Part shown: piece after piece, positions 23,883 to 32,566 of the stretch
Layout: each line of letters begins with the position of its first letter
How positions within the stretch are numbered: position 1 is the first letter of the stretch
Source of the DNA: Micromonospora sp. LH3U1
GTDB lineage: Bacteria > Actinomycetota > Actinomycetes > Mycobacteriales > Micromonosporaceae
Reading direction: 5' to 3'
NCBI RefSeq assembly: GCF_028475105.1
Contig: NZ_CP116936.1
Location: forward strand, 4,091,501 to 4,155,500
Length of the DNA stretch: 64,000 nucleotides
Translations under genes and position numbers: made by a program
Notes under the pieces: generated by a model
The model's input: only the letters and a program-made list of their open reading frames with translations
The model's database searches: none
Told to the model about the DNA's origin: nothing

Positions 23883-24293
23883 ATGTTCACCGCAATCACG
23901 CACTCACAGATCTACGTCCTCGACCAGGACAAGGCCCTCGACTTCTACGTCGGCAAGCTCGGCCTGGAGGTCAACGCCGACGTCGACATGGGCTTCATGC
24001 GCTGGCTGACCGTCAACGTCCCCGGTGAGCCGGATCGCCAGATCCTGTTGGAGAAGCCCGGCCCACCGGCGATGTCCGAGGAGACCGCACAGGAGGTTCG
24101 CGCCCTGGTCAGCAAGGGCGCGATGGGCGGCTCACTCATCTTCGCCACCGACGACTGCCGCAAAACCTACGAGACGCTGCTGGGTCGGGGCGTCGAGTTC
24201 ACCGAGGAACCGACCGATCGCCCCTACGGGATCGACTGCGGCCTGCGCGACCCCTTCGGCAACAGCATCCGCTTCACCCAGTTGAAGTCCTGA
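23883..24293 (+). CDS. VOC-family (glyoxalase/bleomycin resistance-like) protein
   Basis: A 136-residue vicinal-oxygen-chelate protein. It opens with MFTAITHSQIYVLDQDKAL and shows the paired beta-alpha-beta-beta-beta units; the closing segment YGIDCGLRDPFGNSIRFTQ is a hallmark. Start ATG 23883 is chosen because the fold begins there; no clear ribosome site is present. It is divergent from the ArsR operon with about 96 bases between the starts. Substrate is unknown; many such proteins detoxify or sequester small molecules. A strong hairpin follows the stop. Confidence 0.85.
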   Translation: MFTAITHSQIYVLDQDKALDFYVGKLGLEVNADVDMGFMRWLTVNVPGEPDRQILLEKPGPPAMSEETAQEVRALVSKGAMGGSLIFATDDCRKTYETLLGRGVEFTEEPTDRPYGIDCGLRDPFGNSIRFTQLKS

Positions 24294-24313
24294 GGGTCGG
24301 CGCGGCAGCCTGA

Positions 24314-24344
24314 CGTCGGGGCGGTCGGACCGACCGCCCCGACG
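24314..24344 (+). terminator. Near-continuous 31-bp hairpin after the VOC gene
   Basis: CGTCGGGGCGGTCGG and CCGACCGCCCCGACG are exact complements separated by one base, so the folded stem is about 13 bp with a short loop. It lies 20 bases past the stop. Confidence 0.8.
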
Positions 24345-24470
24345 CCCTACCCGCTCGGGGTGACGCCCCATCGGCTAGGAGCAGAGGACGTCGGGCACGA
24401 ACCACGAGGCCTGCGGCGCGGGGGCGCAACCCGGTGGCCGGGACGCCCGGCCGGTCGTAGCGTAGGGCGC

Positions 24471-25448
24471 ATGCGAACCACCACGCTGGGCAGCGCAGGT
24501 CCCCAAGTCGGCGTCATCGGCCTCGGGTGCATGGGCATGAGCCACGGATACGACATCACCGGCCCTCGCGACGACGACACGTCGATCTCCGTCATCCGAC
24601 AGGCACTGGACCTGGGCGCCACCCTGATCGACACGTCGGACGTCTACGGGCCGTACACCAACGAGGAACTTGTCGGGCGAGCGTTGGCCGGCGGTCACCG
24701 GGAGCGGGCCGTCCTGGCGACGAAGGCCGGCCTGGTCGTCACCTCCCCCACCGGCGGTCCCGGCAACTCACCGAAGATCGGCAACAACGGCCGCCCGGAG
24801 CACATCCGCACGGCGATCGACGACAGTCTGCGCCGGCTCGGCACCGACCACGTCGACCTCTACCAGCTGCACCGCGTCGACCCGGAGGTGCCCATCGAGG
24901 AGTCCTGGGGTGCCATGGCCGAGGTCGTGGCCGCGGGCAAGGCGCGGCAGATCGGCCTCTCCGAGGTGACGGTGACCCAGATCGAGCGCGCCCAGGCGGT
25001 GCACCCCGTGGCGTCGGTGCAATCCGAGCTGTCGCTGTGGACCCGCGATCCGCTGGCCGAGGTGCTGCCGTACTGCGTCGAGCAGCGCATCGCCTTCCTG
25101 CCGTTCTCGCCGCTCGGCCGCGGTTTCCTCGCCGGCCGGTTCAACTCGTTCGACGACCTGCCCGCCGACGACTTCCGCCGCGGCCTGCCGCGTTTCCAGC
25201 AGGATGCGCTCCGCGCCAACCTCGCCATCGTCGCCCGGGTCCGGGAGATCGCCGACCGGGCCGGCGTCAGCCCCGCGCAGGTCGCGCTCGCCTGGGTGGT
25301 CGCCCAGGGTGACCAGGTCATTCCGATCCCCGGCACCAAGACCCCGAAGTACCTGGTGGACAACTGCGCCGCCGGCGACGTGCGGCTCAGCGCCGAGGAC
25401 CTGGCCGACCTCGACGCCCTGCCCGCACCGGAGGGCGGCCGTTACTGA
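24471..25448 (+). CDS. Aldo/keto reductase
   Basis: A 325-residue NADPH-dependent reductase of the YajO/PcpR-like AKR group. Visible features are GLGCMGMSHGYD, the catalytic Asp54 and Tyr59 in LIDTSDVYG, a Lys in VLATKAGL near residue 85, the His in LYQLHRVDP and the cofactor loop VIPIPGTKTPKYL. ATG 24471 is chosen because the barrel starts there; TAGCGT and TAGGGC lie just upstream and a leaderless start is possible. Substrate is unknown. It ends at a bidirectional hairpin shared with the next gene. Confidence 0.9.
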   Translation: MRTTTLGSAGPQVGVIGLGCMGMSHGYDITGPRDDDTSISVIRQALDLGATLIDTSDVYGPYTNEELVGRALAGGHRERAVLATKAGLVVTSPTGGPGNSPKIGNNGRPEHIRTAIDDSLRRLGTDHVDLYQLHRVDPEVPIEESWGAMAEVVAAGKARQIGLSEVTVTQIERAQAVHPVASVQSELSLWTRDPLAEVLPYCVEQRIAFLPFSPLGRGFLAGRFNSFDDLPADDFRRGLPRFQQDALRANLAIVARVREIADRAGVSPAQVALAWVVAQGDQVIPIPGTKTPKYLVDNCAAGDVRLSAEDLADLDALPAPEGGRY

Positions 25449-25457
25449 CGCGACGCC

Positions 25458-25489
25458 GACCGGGAACGGTCACCAGGCCGTTCCCGGTC
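25458..25489. terminator. 12-bp hairpin between convergent genes
   Basis: GACCGGGAACGG pairs with CCGTTCCCGGTC around an 8-base loop. The right arm touches the stop codon of the minus-strand DUF2071 gene, so the element probably serves both genes. Confidence 0.75.
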
Positions 25490-26249
25490 AGCCGGGCCGA
25501 CGCACCGGCACCGGCGGGCCGAACCGCACCCCCACACCGGGCGAGTAGAGCACGCTGGCCGGCGGCCCGACCGGTGCCGGCAGCCCGGCGGCAACGACCA
25601 GCTCGTCGTCGAGGTGCAGCAGCTCGGCCCGGTGCAGCGGCCAGCGCGGATGCCAGTTCGGCAGGTGCAGCGTGCGCCCGTACGCCCGGGTGTGCAGCCC
25701 CCAGCGGGCGGTGACGAAGTGCTCCAGGGGAGTCGGCTCGGCAATCGGCTCCCCCACCCGCACCACCATCCGGCTCGTCGCACCCGCCGGGCCGGGCCAG
25801 CGTCGCCGGCACCGGTAGGTGAGTCGGTCACCGTCGCGGTCCAACCGCATCGACGACCAGAGGTACGGCAGACGCAGTGTCGCCCGTGCGACCAGCACCG
25901 GCACGAGGCGGGACGCGTCGAGCGACCGGAACACCACCGCCCGCCGGCCGGTGTCGTCGACCGAGTACAGCCGGACGTTGGTCTCCCAGAAGGTGCCGAG
26001 GTACGGCACCCCGGGGCCACGACCGAAGCCCAGCCCGACCATCCGGAAGCCGATCAGGCCGACGTAGCTGACGCCGTCCAGTGTGTCCGGACGAGTGCCG
26101 GCGGGCAGCAACGGCGCGACGAGTTCCGGTGCGACGGCCCAGTGCAGGAAGGTGAGATCCTCCCAGCGCTGCCGCAGGATCGCCCACGGAAACGCCTGTC
26201 GGGGCGCGTAGTCGACGGGTTCGATGTGCACGACCTCATCCTGGCTCAT
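25488..26249 (-). CDS. YqjF/DUF2071-family protein
   Basis: A 253-residue protein with the DUF2071 pattern: LRQRWEDLTFLHWAVAPELVAPLLP, GVSYVGLIGFRMVGLG, FWETNVRLYSVDD and the closing HRAELLHLDDELVVAAGLP. The biochemical role of this family is not known; the fold is thought to be related to acetoacetate decarboxylase. It lies 12 bases downstream of the HTH_42 gene on the same strand, so the two are probably co-transcribed. Confidence 0.85.
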   Translation of the reverse strand: MSQDEVVHIEPVDYAPRQAFPWAILRQRWEDLTFLHWAVAPELVAPLLPAGTRPDTLDGVSYVGLIGFRMVGLGFGRGPGVPYLGTFWETNVRLYSVDDTGRRAVVFRSLDASRLVPVLVARATLRLPYLWSSMRLDRDGDRLTYRCRRRWPGPAGATSRMVVRVGEPIAEPTPLEHFVTARWGLHTRAYGRTLHLPNWHPRWPLHRAELLHLDDELVVAAGLPAPVGPPASVLYSPGVGVRFGPPVPVRRPG

Positions 26250-26261
26250 TGAACGCCCCCG

Positions 26262-27425
26262 TCAGGCATGTGGGCCGACGGCGACCGTGCCGACCGTCAG
26301 CGACGGCGTCCCCTCCATGATCTCGCCGACCCGCTCGACCTCCTGCTCCAACTCCCGCAGTCGGCCGGAGTCGAGCGCCCGCAACGGCTCGACCGTGACC
26401 TGGATCGTGCGGCCCGAACGGCGCTGGTGCCACACTCCGGCGACCTCCCCGTCCACCAGCAGCACCGGATAGTTGCCGGCCTGCCCACGGGCCAACGCCC
26501 GCTCGGCGGCGGCACCGGGAAAGAGCCGCTCACGCGGGTGGCAGCCCACGGCGTACGCGTCGAAGTAGGGCAGTAACCGCAACCCGGACGGCCGGTCGTC
26601 CGGGAAATCGGTGTCGTCGACTGCCACCCACGCTCGCGTGCCCTCCACGGTCACCTCGCTCAGGTCCAGTGAGTCGAACAGCGACGTCGTCCACCGCACC
26701 GGCGTCGACAGCCACTGGGCGAACTGTGCCGGAGTGGCCGGCCCGTACGCGTACAGGTAGCGGCGGACGAGATCGGCCAGCGCCGCCGGACCGGACATCG
26801 GCGTGAACCCGGGCAGCCAACGCGCCGGGCTCGTGTAGGTGGTGGCGCGGCCCCGGTTGGGACCGAAGCAGATCACCCCGCCCCGGCTGGCGGCTGTCAT
26901 CGCCGCGATCCACCGGGGCCAGTTGTCCTGGAACGCCTCCATGACCCGCTCGCCCGCCCACGGGCCGGTGCGGGCTACGATCTCATCGGTCAACTCGGCG
27001 GTGGTCAACTCGGCCTCGGCCAATGCGTCGGCGATGGCGGCGAGGACCTGGCCAGTCTGCGCGGGAGTCAACAGGTCGCGGCTCTGCTCCCACGACGGAG
27101 CCGGCAACGCGGTCAGCGCGCCGGTCCACATCGGCAGGTCCGCAGCGGCGAGCAGGTGCACCGTCCCGCGCGGCCCACGGGTCTTGACCAGGGTGCGATC
27201 CCTCCACAGCGCCTGGCGCACCAGACCACGAGTGACGCCACGGACCCGGAGCCCGACGGACAGCTCGGCGGCGGAGGCGACCTGGGCGTGCGCGCCGCAC
27301 ATCGCCGACACCACGTCGGCGACGCGCTCGGCGTCCGGTGCGGCGTCCGGCCCGGAGGCCGGTGCCGAGAGCCCGTGCCGCTGAAGACGCCGGGCGGACA
27401 CCTGCGCCCAGCTCAGCTCGGTCAT
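26262..27425 (-). CDS. Winged-helix DNA-binding protein of the HTH_42 (AlkZ/YcaQ-like) family
   Basis: A 387-residue protein. ATG 27425 has GAGG seven bases upstream and overlaps the stop of a 24-codon upstream frame (ATGA). The sequence follows the HTH_42 layout: winged-helix modules with VSAMCGAHAQVASAAELSVGLR, LVKTRGPRGTVHLLAAADLP and TPAQFAQWLS, and the C-terminal PLLVDG-like GNYPVLLVDGEVAGVWHQRRSG. Relatives include the crosslink-repair glycosylases AlkZ/YcaQ, but most actinomycete paralogues are uncharacterised. A DNA-repair or regulatory role is therefore only suggested. Confidence 0.85.
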   Translation of the reverse strand: MTELSWAQVSARRLQRHGLSAPASGPDAAPDAERVADVVSAMCGAHAQVASAAELSVGLRVRGVTRGLVRQALWRDRTLVKTRGPRGTVHLLAAADLPMWTGALTALPAPSWEQSRDLLTPAQTGQVLAAIADALAEAELTTAELTDEIVARTGPWAGERVMEAFQDNWPRWIAAMTAASRGGVICFGPNRGRATTYTSPARWLPGFTPMSGPAALADLVRRYLYAYGPATPAQFAQWLSTPVRWTTSLFDSLDLSEVTVEGTRAWVAVDDTDFPDDRPSGLRLLPYFDAYAVGCHPRERLFPGAAAERALARGQAGNYPVLLVDGEVAGVWHQRRSGRTIQVTVEPLRALDSGRLRELEQEVERVGEIMEGTPSLTVGTVAVGPHA

Positions 27426-27496
27426 CGCAGGGCCTCGGAGAAGGCGCGGATGTCGGCCGCGCGCGACCACAGGGCTTCGCCAACACAGGTCCTCAT
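27422..27496 (-). CDS. Short upstream frame coupled to the HTH_42 gene
   Basis: Twenty-four codons from ATG 27496 to TGA 27422 encode MRTCVGEALWSRAADIRAFS and four more residues. The stop overlaps the ATG of the HTH_42 gene by ATGA. The composition looks like real protein, but no ribosome site is evident. It could be a translational coupling leader or a fossil. Confidence 0.3.
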   Translation of the reverse strand: MRTCVGEALWSRAADIRAFSEALR

Positions 27497-27706
27497 GCCA
27501 CGCACGCTACGACCGACGTATGTCACTTTCCGGCAGCCGTCGCCGGCATCGGTGCCCGGACGGTCGGTCAGCCGGGACTCCCCCTCAGCGCTGGCCGGCG
27601 AACCCCACCTTCACCCGTCGTAGGCTGGTAGCGGCGAAGGGCAGCAAACAAAACCGCCCAAAGCGCCGCAGATGGGACGCCCCGGGACGTGCAGGAGGAC
27701 GTACGC

Positions 27707-28651
27707 GTGACGCAGGGTGACGTGGAGCTGGTCGTGCTCGCGCAGGCTGGAGACGCGGCGGCGCTCGGTGCGCTGCTGGCCCGTCACGAGGCCGAGATGC
27801 GGGCCGTCGCGCTGGGCGTCCTCGGTTACGGACCGGACGCCGAGGACGCGGTGCAGGACGCGATGGTGGTGGCGTTGCGTCGCATCGGCGAGGTCCGCGA
27901 CCCGGCAGCCGTCGGCCCGTGGCTGCGTGCCATCGTCCGCAACAACAGTCGGATGACGTTGCGCGGGCCCAGAGCTGTGCCGGTCGCCGAGCCGGAGTGG
28001 TTCGCCGGCCCCGCCGACACACCCACCCCCGAGGAGGCCCTGGACCGGGGCGCGATGCGCGACTGGGTGTGGCACGCCATCGGGCAGCTGTCCGAACCTG
28101 ACCGGCTCGTCACCCTGCTGCGGTACTTCAGCGACGCGTCCTCGTACGAGCAGATCGCGGCCGTGTGCGGCGTGCCGGTCGGCACTGTCCGCAGCCGCCT
28201 CAGCCACGCCCGCCGTGCGCTCGCCGGTGGCCTCCGGACGGCGGCGAGCGCGGCGCACACGGATGTCACCGCGTCGAGCGAGTCGCGGTGGCGTGAGGGC
28301 CACGACATGATCGCCACGGCGATGGACGGCGGCTTCGACCGGGTGGTCCGCGAGAGCTGGTGGCCGGACGCCGAGATGATCGTGCCGGGTGGCCCGCGCG
28401 GCGGCCGTGACCTCGCGATCGGTGGCATGACCAGAGACCTGACCGCCGGGGTACGCCAGCGGCTGCGCAACGTCGTGGCCAGCGGCGACGTGCTGATCTG
28501 GGAGACCGACCTCATCAGCCCGCCCGACGACCCGGAGCACTGCCCGCCGGCGGCGCTGTGGTTGCAGGTGCTGCGCGAGGGCCGGGTGCGCCAGCTGACC
28601 CTCTTCCACCCCGTCCCGGCGCGGGCGGTCCGCCAGCCGGCGCTGGTCTGA
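27707..28651 (+). CDS. ECF sigma factor with C-terminal SnoaL-like domain
   Basis: A 314-residue sigma-70 family protein. GTG 27707 is chosen because AGGAGG lies nine bases upstream; GTG 27689 would include that site. Region 2 reads LLARHEAEMRAVALGVLGYG and PDAEDAVQDAMVVALRRIG. Region 4 follows at about 120-185 (LSEPDRLVTLLRYFSDASSY, VPVGTVRSRLSHARRAL). Residues about 205-310 form an NTF2/SnoaL-like fold (GGFDRVVRESWWPDAEM, LRNVVASGDVLIWETDLI) as in ECF41/ECF56-like groups, where the extra domain modulates activity. No anti-sigma factor is adjacent. The next gene, a hydrolase on the same strand 85 bases downstream, is a likely target. Confidence 0.85.
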   Translation: MTQGDVELVVLAQAGDAAALGALLARHEAEMRAVALGVLGYGPDAEDAVQDAMVVALRRIGEVRDPAAVGPWLRAIVRNNSRMTLRGPRAVPVAEPEWFAGPADTPTPEEALDRGAMRDWVWHAIGQLSEPDRLVTLLRYFSDASSYEQIAAVCGVPVGTVRSRLSHARRALAGGLRTAASAAHTDVTASSESRWREGHDMIATAMDGGFDRVVRESWWPDAEMIVPGGPRGGRDLAIGGMTRDLTAGVRQRLRNVVASGDVLIWETDLISPPDDPEHCPPAALWLQVLREGRVRQLTLFHPVPARAVRQPALV

Positions 28652-28736
28652 GAAAAACTTTCCGCACCGAGCGAACTTTTCCCTCGACCCCCGCATCTGG
28701 TTCGCGTCATTCACCAGCTGCCGCGGGAGATAGTTC

Positions 28737-29621
28737 ATGGGTTCCACCAGCCACGACACCAACGCCCTCGCACCGGGCGCCCACACGGTCACCGTCGACG
28801 GCGTTCGGCAGGTCTACCACGTCGCCGGCACCGGCCCGGTGTGCGTTGCGCACTCCGGCGGCCCCGGCATCGAGTGGGCCTACCTGCGGACGCCCAGCCT
28901 CGAAGAGCACTTCACCATGGTGTACGTCGAGCCGGTCGGCACGGGTGCCTCGGGGCAGCTCGACAACCCCGACGACTACCGTCTCGAAACGTACGTCCGG
29001 TTCCTCCACGCGGTCGTCGAGCACCTCGGCGAGCCCCGGGTGTACCTCCTCGGCCACTCGCACGGCGGCTTCGTCGTGCAGCGGTACGTGCTGGCACACC
29101 CGGACCGGGTCACCGGTCTCGCCCTGTACGACACCTCACCCGTCACCGGCGCGGAGTTCTGGGCCGAGGCGATGGCCGGTCTCGCCGCGTACCCGCAGCG
29201 GCACCCGGACCGGCCGGAGGCGGCGGCGGTCCCGGCCGCCTTCGCGCAGATCGGCGGCGCGACGGACGACGAGTCGTTGGCGACCGCCCTGCGGGCCGCC
29301 CTTCCGGTGTACTTCGCGGACTTCTGGGACCGACAGGACGAGTTCGCCCCGTTCCAGGCCACCGTACGGATCTGGTCGGCGCCGGCGGGCGCGCAGGACC
29401 CCACGCCCTTCGACGTGCGGGAATCGCTGGGCGAGATCACCGTGCCCGTCGTGGTCATCGTGGGGGCGCACGACTTCATCTGCGGTCCCCGCTTCGCCGA
29501 GCAACTGCACGCGGGCCTCAAGGACTCGCGCCTGGTGGTGCTGGAGCAGAGCGGGCACTTCGCGCACATCGAGCAGCCGGCGGAGTTCACCGCGGCCGTG
29601 GTGGAGCTGCTGAGCCGCTGA
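28737..29621 (+). CDS. Alpha/beta hydrolase, prolyl-aminopeptidase-like
   Basis: A 294-residue hydrolase with GGGAGA seven bases before ATG 28737. The fold shows the oxyanion strand VAHSGGPGIEW, the nucleophile elbow GHSHGG (Ser in LLGHSHGGFVVQ near residue 107), an acid in VGAHDFICGP and the His in SGHFAHIEQP. The HGGPG-like motif places it near proline iminopeptidases and haloperoxidase-like hydrolases. Substrate is not known. It lies directly downstream of the ECF sigma gene. Confidence 0.85.
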   Translation: MGSTSHDTNALAPGAHTVTVDGVRQVYHVAGTGPVCVAHSGGPGIEWAYLRTPSLEEHFTMVYVEPVGTGASGQLDNPDDYRLETYVRFLHAVVEHLGEPRVYLLGHSHGGFVVQRYVLAHPDRVTGLALYDTSPVTGAEFWAEAMAGLAAYPQRHPDRPEAAAVPAAFAQIGGATDDESLATALRAALPVYFADFWDRQDEFAPFQATVRIWSAPAGAQDPTPFDVRESLGEITVPVVVIVGAHDFICGPRFAEQLHAGLKDSRLVVLEQSGHFAHIEQPAEFTAAVVELLSR

Positions 29622-29738
29622 TCCTCGTGTCGCGCCCCGAGGTCCGTTCGTCACAGCGGGCAGGCCTCGGGGTGCGGCGGCGTTGGACGGTCATAGGCGT
29701 GGCACATTCGCTGCGCCGTGACGCGGGAGAGACCGCCA

Positions 29739-29778
29739 CCGCCGCGCTCGACACCTCGTGTGGTGTCGAGCGCGGCGG
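29739..29778. terminator. 17-bp hairpin between convergent genes
   Basis: GCCGCGCTCGACACC pairs with GGTGTCGAGCGCGGC around loop TCGTGT, extended outward by two C-G pairs. It separates the plus-strand hydrolase from the minus-strand MFS transporter. Confidence 0.8.
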
Positions 29779-29787
29779 GCGGGTCGC

Positions 29788-31368
29788 TCAGTGGATGACG
29801 ACCGGTGCCTTGACCTGATCCGCCTGCTGGTCGTCGAGCTGCGCCGGCTGACGTCGGCGCGGCAGCAGGGCAGCCGGAACGAACGTGAGCAGGACCAGCG
29901 CGAACGCGACCCAGAACGTGGTCGCGAACGACTTGGCGGCGAAGTCGAGCCCGCGCTCGATGACCGACGGATCCACCGGCATCTGCTGGAGCAGCTCCGG
30001 CCGCTGCTGGGAGGCGATGGCCAGCCCGGCCTCGGTGATCGGCTTACCGCTCGGGTCCACCAGGCCGGGGATCGGCCGGGAGCCGTTCAGCTCGTTGGTG
30101 AGGATCACCGACATCACGGCGGCGCCGACCGACCCGCCGATCTGCTGGAGGATGTTGACCAGCGTCGAGCCGCGTGCCACCTCCTGCGCCTGCAACGTCC
30201 GCAGAGCCGATGTCATGATCGGCATCATCGTGCCGCCCATGCCGAGGCCCATCACGAACAGCGAGCCGCCGAGCAGCCAGTACGAGGTCTGCGGGTCGAC
30301 CTGCGTGAAGCTGAAGAACCCGGCGACGATGAGCGCCAGCGCGAACGGAACGGTGCGCCCGATCGGCACCCGGTCGGCCAACGTGCCGGCGATCGGCATG
30401 GTGATCATCGCGCCGAGGCCCTGCGGGGCCATCAGCAGGCCGGCGGCCAGCGTCGACTCGCCGCGCACCTGCAGGAAGTAGCTCGGGAACAGCAGACCGG
30501 CGCCCATGAACGCGATGATGAACACGAACAGCGTCACCGAGGCGATGGTCAGGCTGCGGTTGCGGAACAGCCGCAGGTCGAGCAGCGGGTGCTGGGGCTT
30601 GAACGAGTAGAGCACGAACGACACCACCAGCGCGCCGCCGACCAGCATCGGTGCCCACACCTTGGCCTCGGCGAACGTGCCCGCCTCCGGCAGTGACGAG
30701 ACGCCGTAGAGGAAGAGGGCGAGGCCCGGCGAGAGCATGAGCATGCCGATGAAGTCGAACGACTGCGACGGCTCGGGAGCGTCCTTCGGCAGCGCCATCT
30801 GCGCGTAGATCAGCGCGACGACACCGATCGGCAGGTTGATCAGGAAGATCCAGTGCCAGCTCGCGACGTCGATCAGCCAGCCGCCGAGGATCGGGCCGCC
30901 GATCGGCCCGAGCAGCATCGGGATGCCGAGGACGGCCATCAGTCGGCCGATCCGGTGCGGGCCGGCCGCGCGGGTCATGATGGTCATGCCCAGCGGCATG
31001 AGCATGCCGCCACCGAGGCCCTGCAGGACCCGGTAGCCGATCAACTCACCGATCGAGTCGGCCGTGGCGCAGAGACCGGACCCGATCGTGAAGAGCGCCA
31101 GCGCCACCATGTAAAGGCGTTTCGTGCCGAACCGGTCAGCCGCCCACCCGCTGAGCGGGATCACGGTGGCGAGCGCGAGGGTGTAGCCGGTCATCGTCCA
31201 CGCGACGCGCGCGTAGCTCGCGTCGAACTCACTCTGGAAGGTGGGCAGCGCCACGCTGACCACCGTCACGTCAAGGATCGACATGATCGCGCCAAGGACG
31301 ACGACGCCGGCCACCTTGAGCACCGCGGCGTCGAGTTTGTCTGACGTCGCGACGGATTGCTGTGTCAC
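29788..31368 (-). CDS. DHA2-family (EmrB/QacA-type) MFS drug exporter
   Basis: A 526-residue membrane protein with 14 predicted helices. GTG 31368 has AGGAGA six bases upstream. Family signatures include LGAIMSILDVTVVSVALPTF (motif D1), WTMTGYTLALATVIPLSGWAADRFGTKR (motif A region) and LLGPIGGPILGGWLI (antiporter motif C). It should export hydrophobic drugs or metabolites in exchange for protons. A LysR gene ends 226 bases upstream on the same strand, and a short palindrome lies between them. Confidence 0.9.
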   Translation of the reverse strand: MTQQSVATSDKLDAAVLKVAGVVVLGAIMSILDVTVVSVALPTFQSEFDASYARVAWTMTGYTLALATVIPLSGWAADRFGTKRLYMVALALFTIGSGLCATADSIGELIGYRVLQGLGGGMLMPLGMTIMTRAAGPHRIGRLMAVLGIPMLLGPIGGPILGGWLIDVASWHWIFLINLPIGVVALIYAQMALPKDAPEPSQSFDFIGMLMLSPGLALFLYGVSSLPEAGTFAEAKVWAPMLVGGALVVSFVLYSFKPQHPLLDLRLFRNRSLTIASVTLFVFIIAFMGAGLLFPSYFLQVRGESTLAAGLLMAPQGLGAMITMPIAGTLADRVPIGRTVPFALALIVAGFFSFTQVDPQTSYWLLGGSLFVMGLGMGGTMMPIMTSALRTLQAQEVARGSTLVNILQQIGGSVGAAVMSVILTNELNGSRPIPGLVDPSGKPITEAGLAIASQQRPELLQQMPVDPSVIERGLDFAAKSFATTFWVAFALVLLTFVPAALLPRRRQPAQLDDQQADQVKAPVVIH

Positions 31369-31478
31369 AGACTCTCCTGAAGTCGATTGAGCCGGCCAAT
31401 GGTGGGCGGTGGCGGAGATGCCGCGCCGACCAGGCGCGGGGCGCGACGTACCGAGGCAACGACGCGCGGAGGCAGACT

Positions 31479-31489
31479 AACTGCCAGTT
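31479..31489. promoter_or_regulatory. AACTG-C-CAGTT palindrome upstream of the MFS gene
   Basis: A perfect 11-bp odd palindrome in the 225-base gap between the MFS and LysR genes, about 110 bases upstream of the MFS start. It may be an operator. The rest of the gap shows no gene or other clear element. Confidence 0.3.
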
Positions 31490-31593
31490 GTGACGATTCG
31501 CCGCCGGATTTCGTGACCGGTCGTAGGCGGATCCGAACAGCCGTCCGATTACAGCCGGTCGTCGGTGTGTCGATCAGCCAGCAGAACCGCGAG

Positions 31594-32442
31594 CTAGAGA
31601 CGCGTCGCGGTCCGAATCAGCCCGGCGAGGGCCAGGGATCGGCTGTGCGGCGGCCACGCGATCACCGTCGTCACCGTCGGCGCGTCCAAGACCGGCACAG
31701 CGGCGAGATCGCGGCGCAGGTCGGCCCGGCACGACTCAGGCAGAACCGCCGAAGCCCGGCCGAGCGCAATCAGCTGGTACAGCTGCGTGCTGTTCCGCGC
31801 CTGCGGACCGGGTCCATCCGGGTACGTGCCGTCGGGGCTGGGGAAGCGGGGCATCGGCAGGCCGGTCAGCGTGCTGACGTCGGCCATCCGCACGTGGGCC
31901 TGGGCGGTGAGGGGGTGCCCGGCCGGCAGGACCACAACCTGCCCCTCCGTGCACAGCTCCTCGGTGTCCAGTCCGACCGTCGAGTCGAACGGCCGGTGCA
32001 GCAGCGCCACGTCCGCCCGCCCGTCGCGCAGCAGTCGCTCCTGCTCGCCGATCCCGCACAGCAGCACGTCGACGGGGACCGCGCCGGGCTCGGAGGCGTA
32101 CGCGTCGAGCAGCTTCGACAGCAACTCGCCGGACGCTCCGGCCTTCGTGACGAGGACCACGCCGGGATGGCCGGTGGCGGCGAGGGCGGCTCGGCGGGTA
32201 CGGCGGTCGGCGGCGTCGACCGCGTCGAGGGCTGCTCGGCCCTCGACGAGCAGTACCGCACCGGCCTGGGTCAGCGCGACGGTGCGGCTGGTGCGTTCCA
32301 GCAGCGTCACCCCGAGCCGCCGTTCCAGCTGCGCGATCGCCCGTGACAACGGTGGCTGCGTGATCCCGAGCCGCTGCGCCGCACGGCCGAAGTGCAACTC
32401 CTCGGCGACGGCTACGAAATACCGCAGCTCACGCGTCTCCAT
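31594..32442 (-). CDS. LysR-family regulator
   Basis: A 282-residue regulator. ATG 32442 fits the family, which starts with METRELRYFVAVAEELHFGR. The helix-turn-helix continues with AAQRLGITQPPLSRAIAQLERRLG. The effector domain (ALLHRPFDSTV, VVLPAGHPL) is of the benzoate/CatR-type group. It is divergent from a short-chain dehydrogenase gene, and a palindrome with a T-N11-A core lies between them, so the dehydrogenase is the most likely target. The MFS exporter downstream may be a second target. Confidence 0.9.
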   Translation of the reverse strand: METRELRYFVAVAEELHFGRAAQRLGITQPPLSRAIAQLERRLGVTLLERTSRTVALTQAGAVLLVEGRAALDAVDAADRRTRRAALAATGHPGVVLVTKAGASGELLSKLLDAYASEPGAVPVDVLLCGIGEQERLLRDGRADVALLHRPFDSTVGLDTEELCTEGQVVVLPAGHPLTAQAHVRMADVSTLTGLPMPRFPSPDGTYPDGPGPQARNSTQLYQLIALGRASAVLPESCRADLRRDLAAVPVLDAPTVTTVIAWPPHSRSLALAGLIRTATRL

Positions 32443-32493
32443 GCCCCAACGGTACCGGCGGCACGGCCTGCGCCACCCGTCGCAAACCTGGGT

Positions 32494-32512
32494 CGATACC
32501 CGGGAGGTATCG
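32494..32512. promoter_or_regulatory. LysR-type operator CGATACC-N5-GGTATCG
   Basis: A perfect 7-bp inverted repeat with a 5-base spacer containing the ATAC-N7-GTAT (T-N11-A) pattern typical of LysR sites. It lies between the divergent LysR and SDR genes, 52 bases upstream of lysR. Confidence 0.6.
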
Positions 32513-32566
32513 GTGCCCACTCAAACGGTGTTGGCGGCCTGCTGGGGCGCGGACAACATCGAGTGC

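Noticed and set aside
28672..28708. An ECF-type promoter (GAAC ... CGTC) before the hydrolase gene
   Set aside because: The two boxes are 28 bases apart, far more than the usual 16-17.
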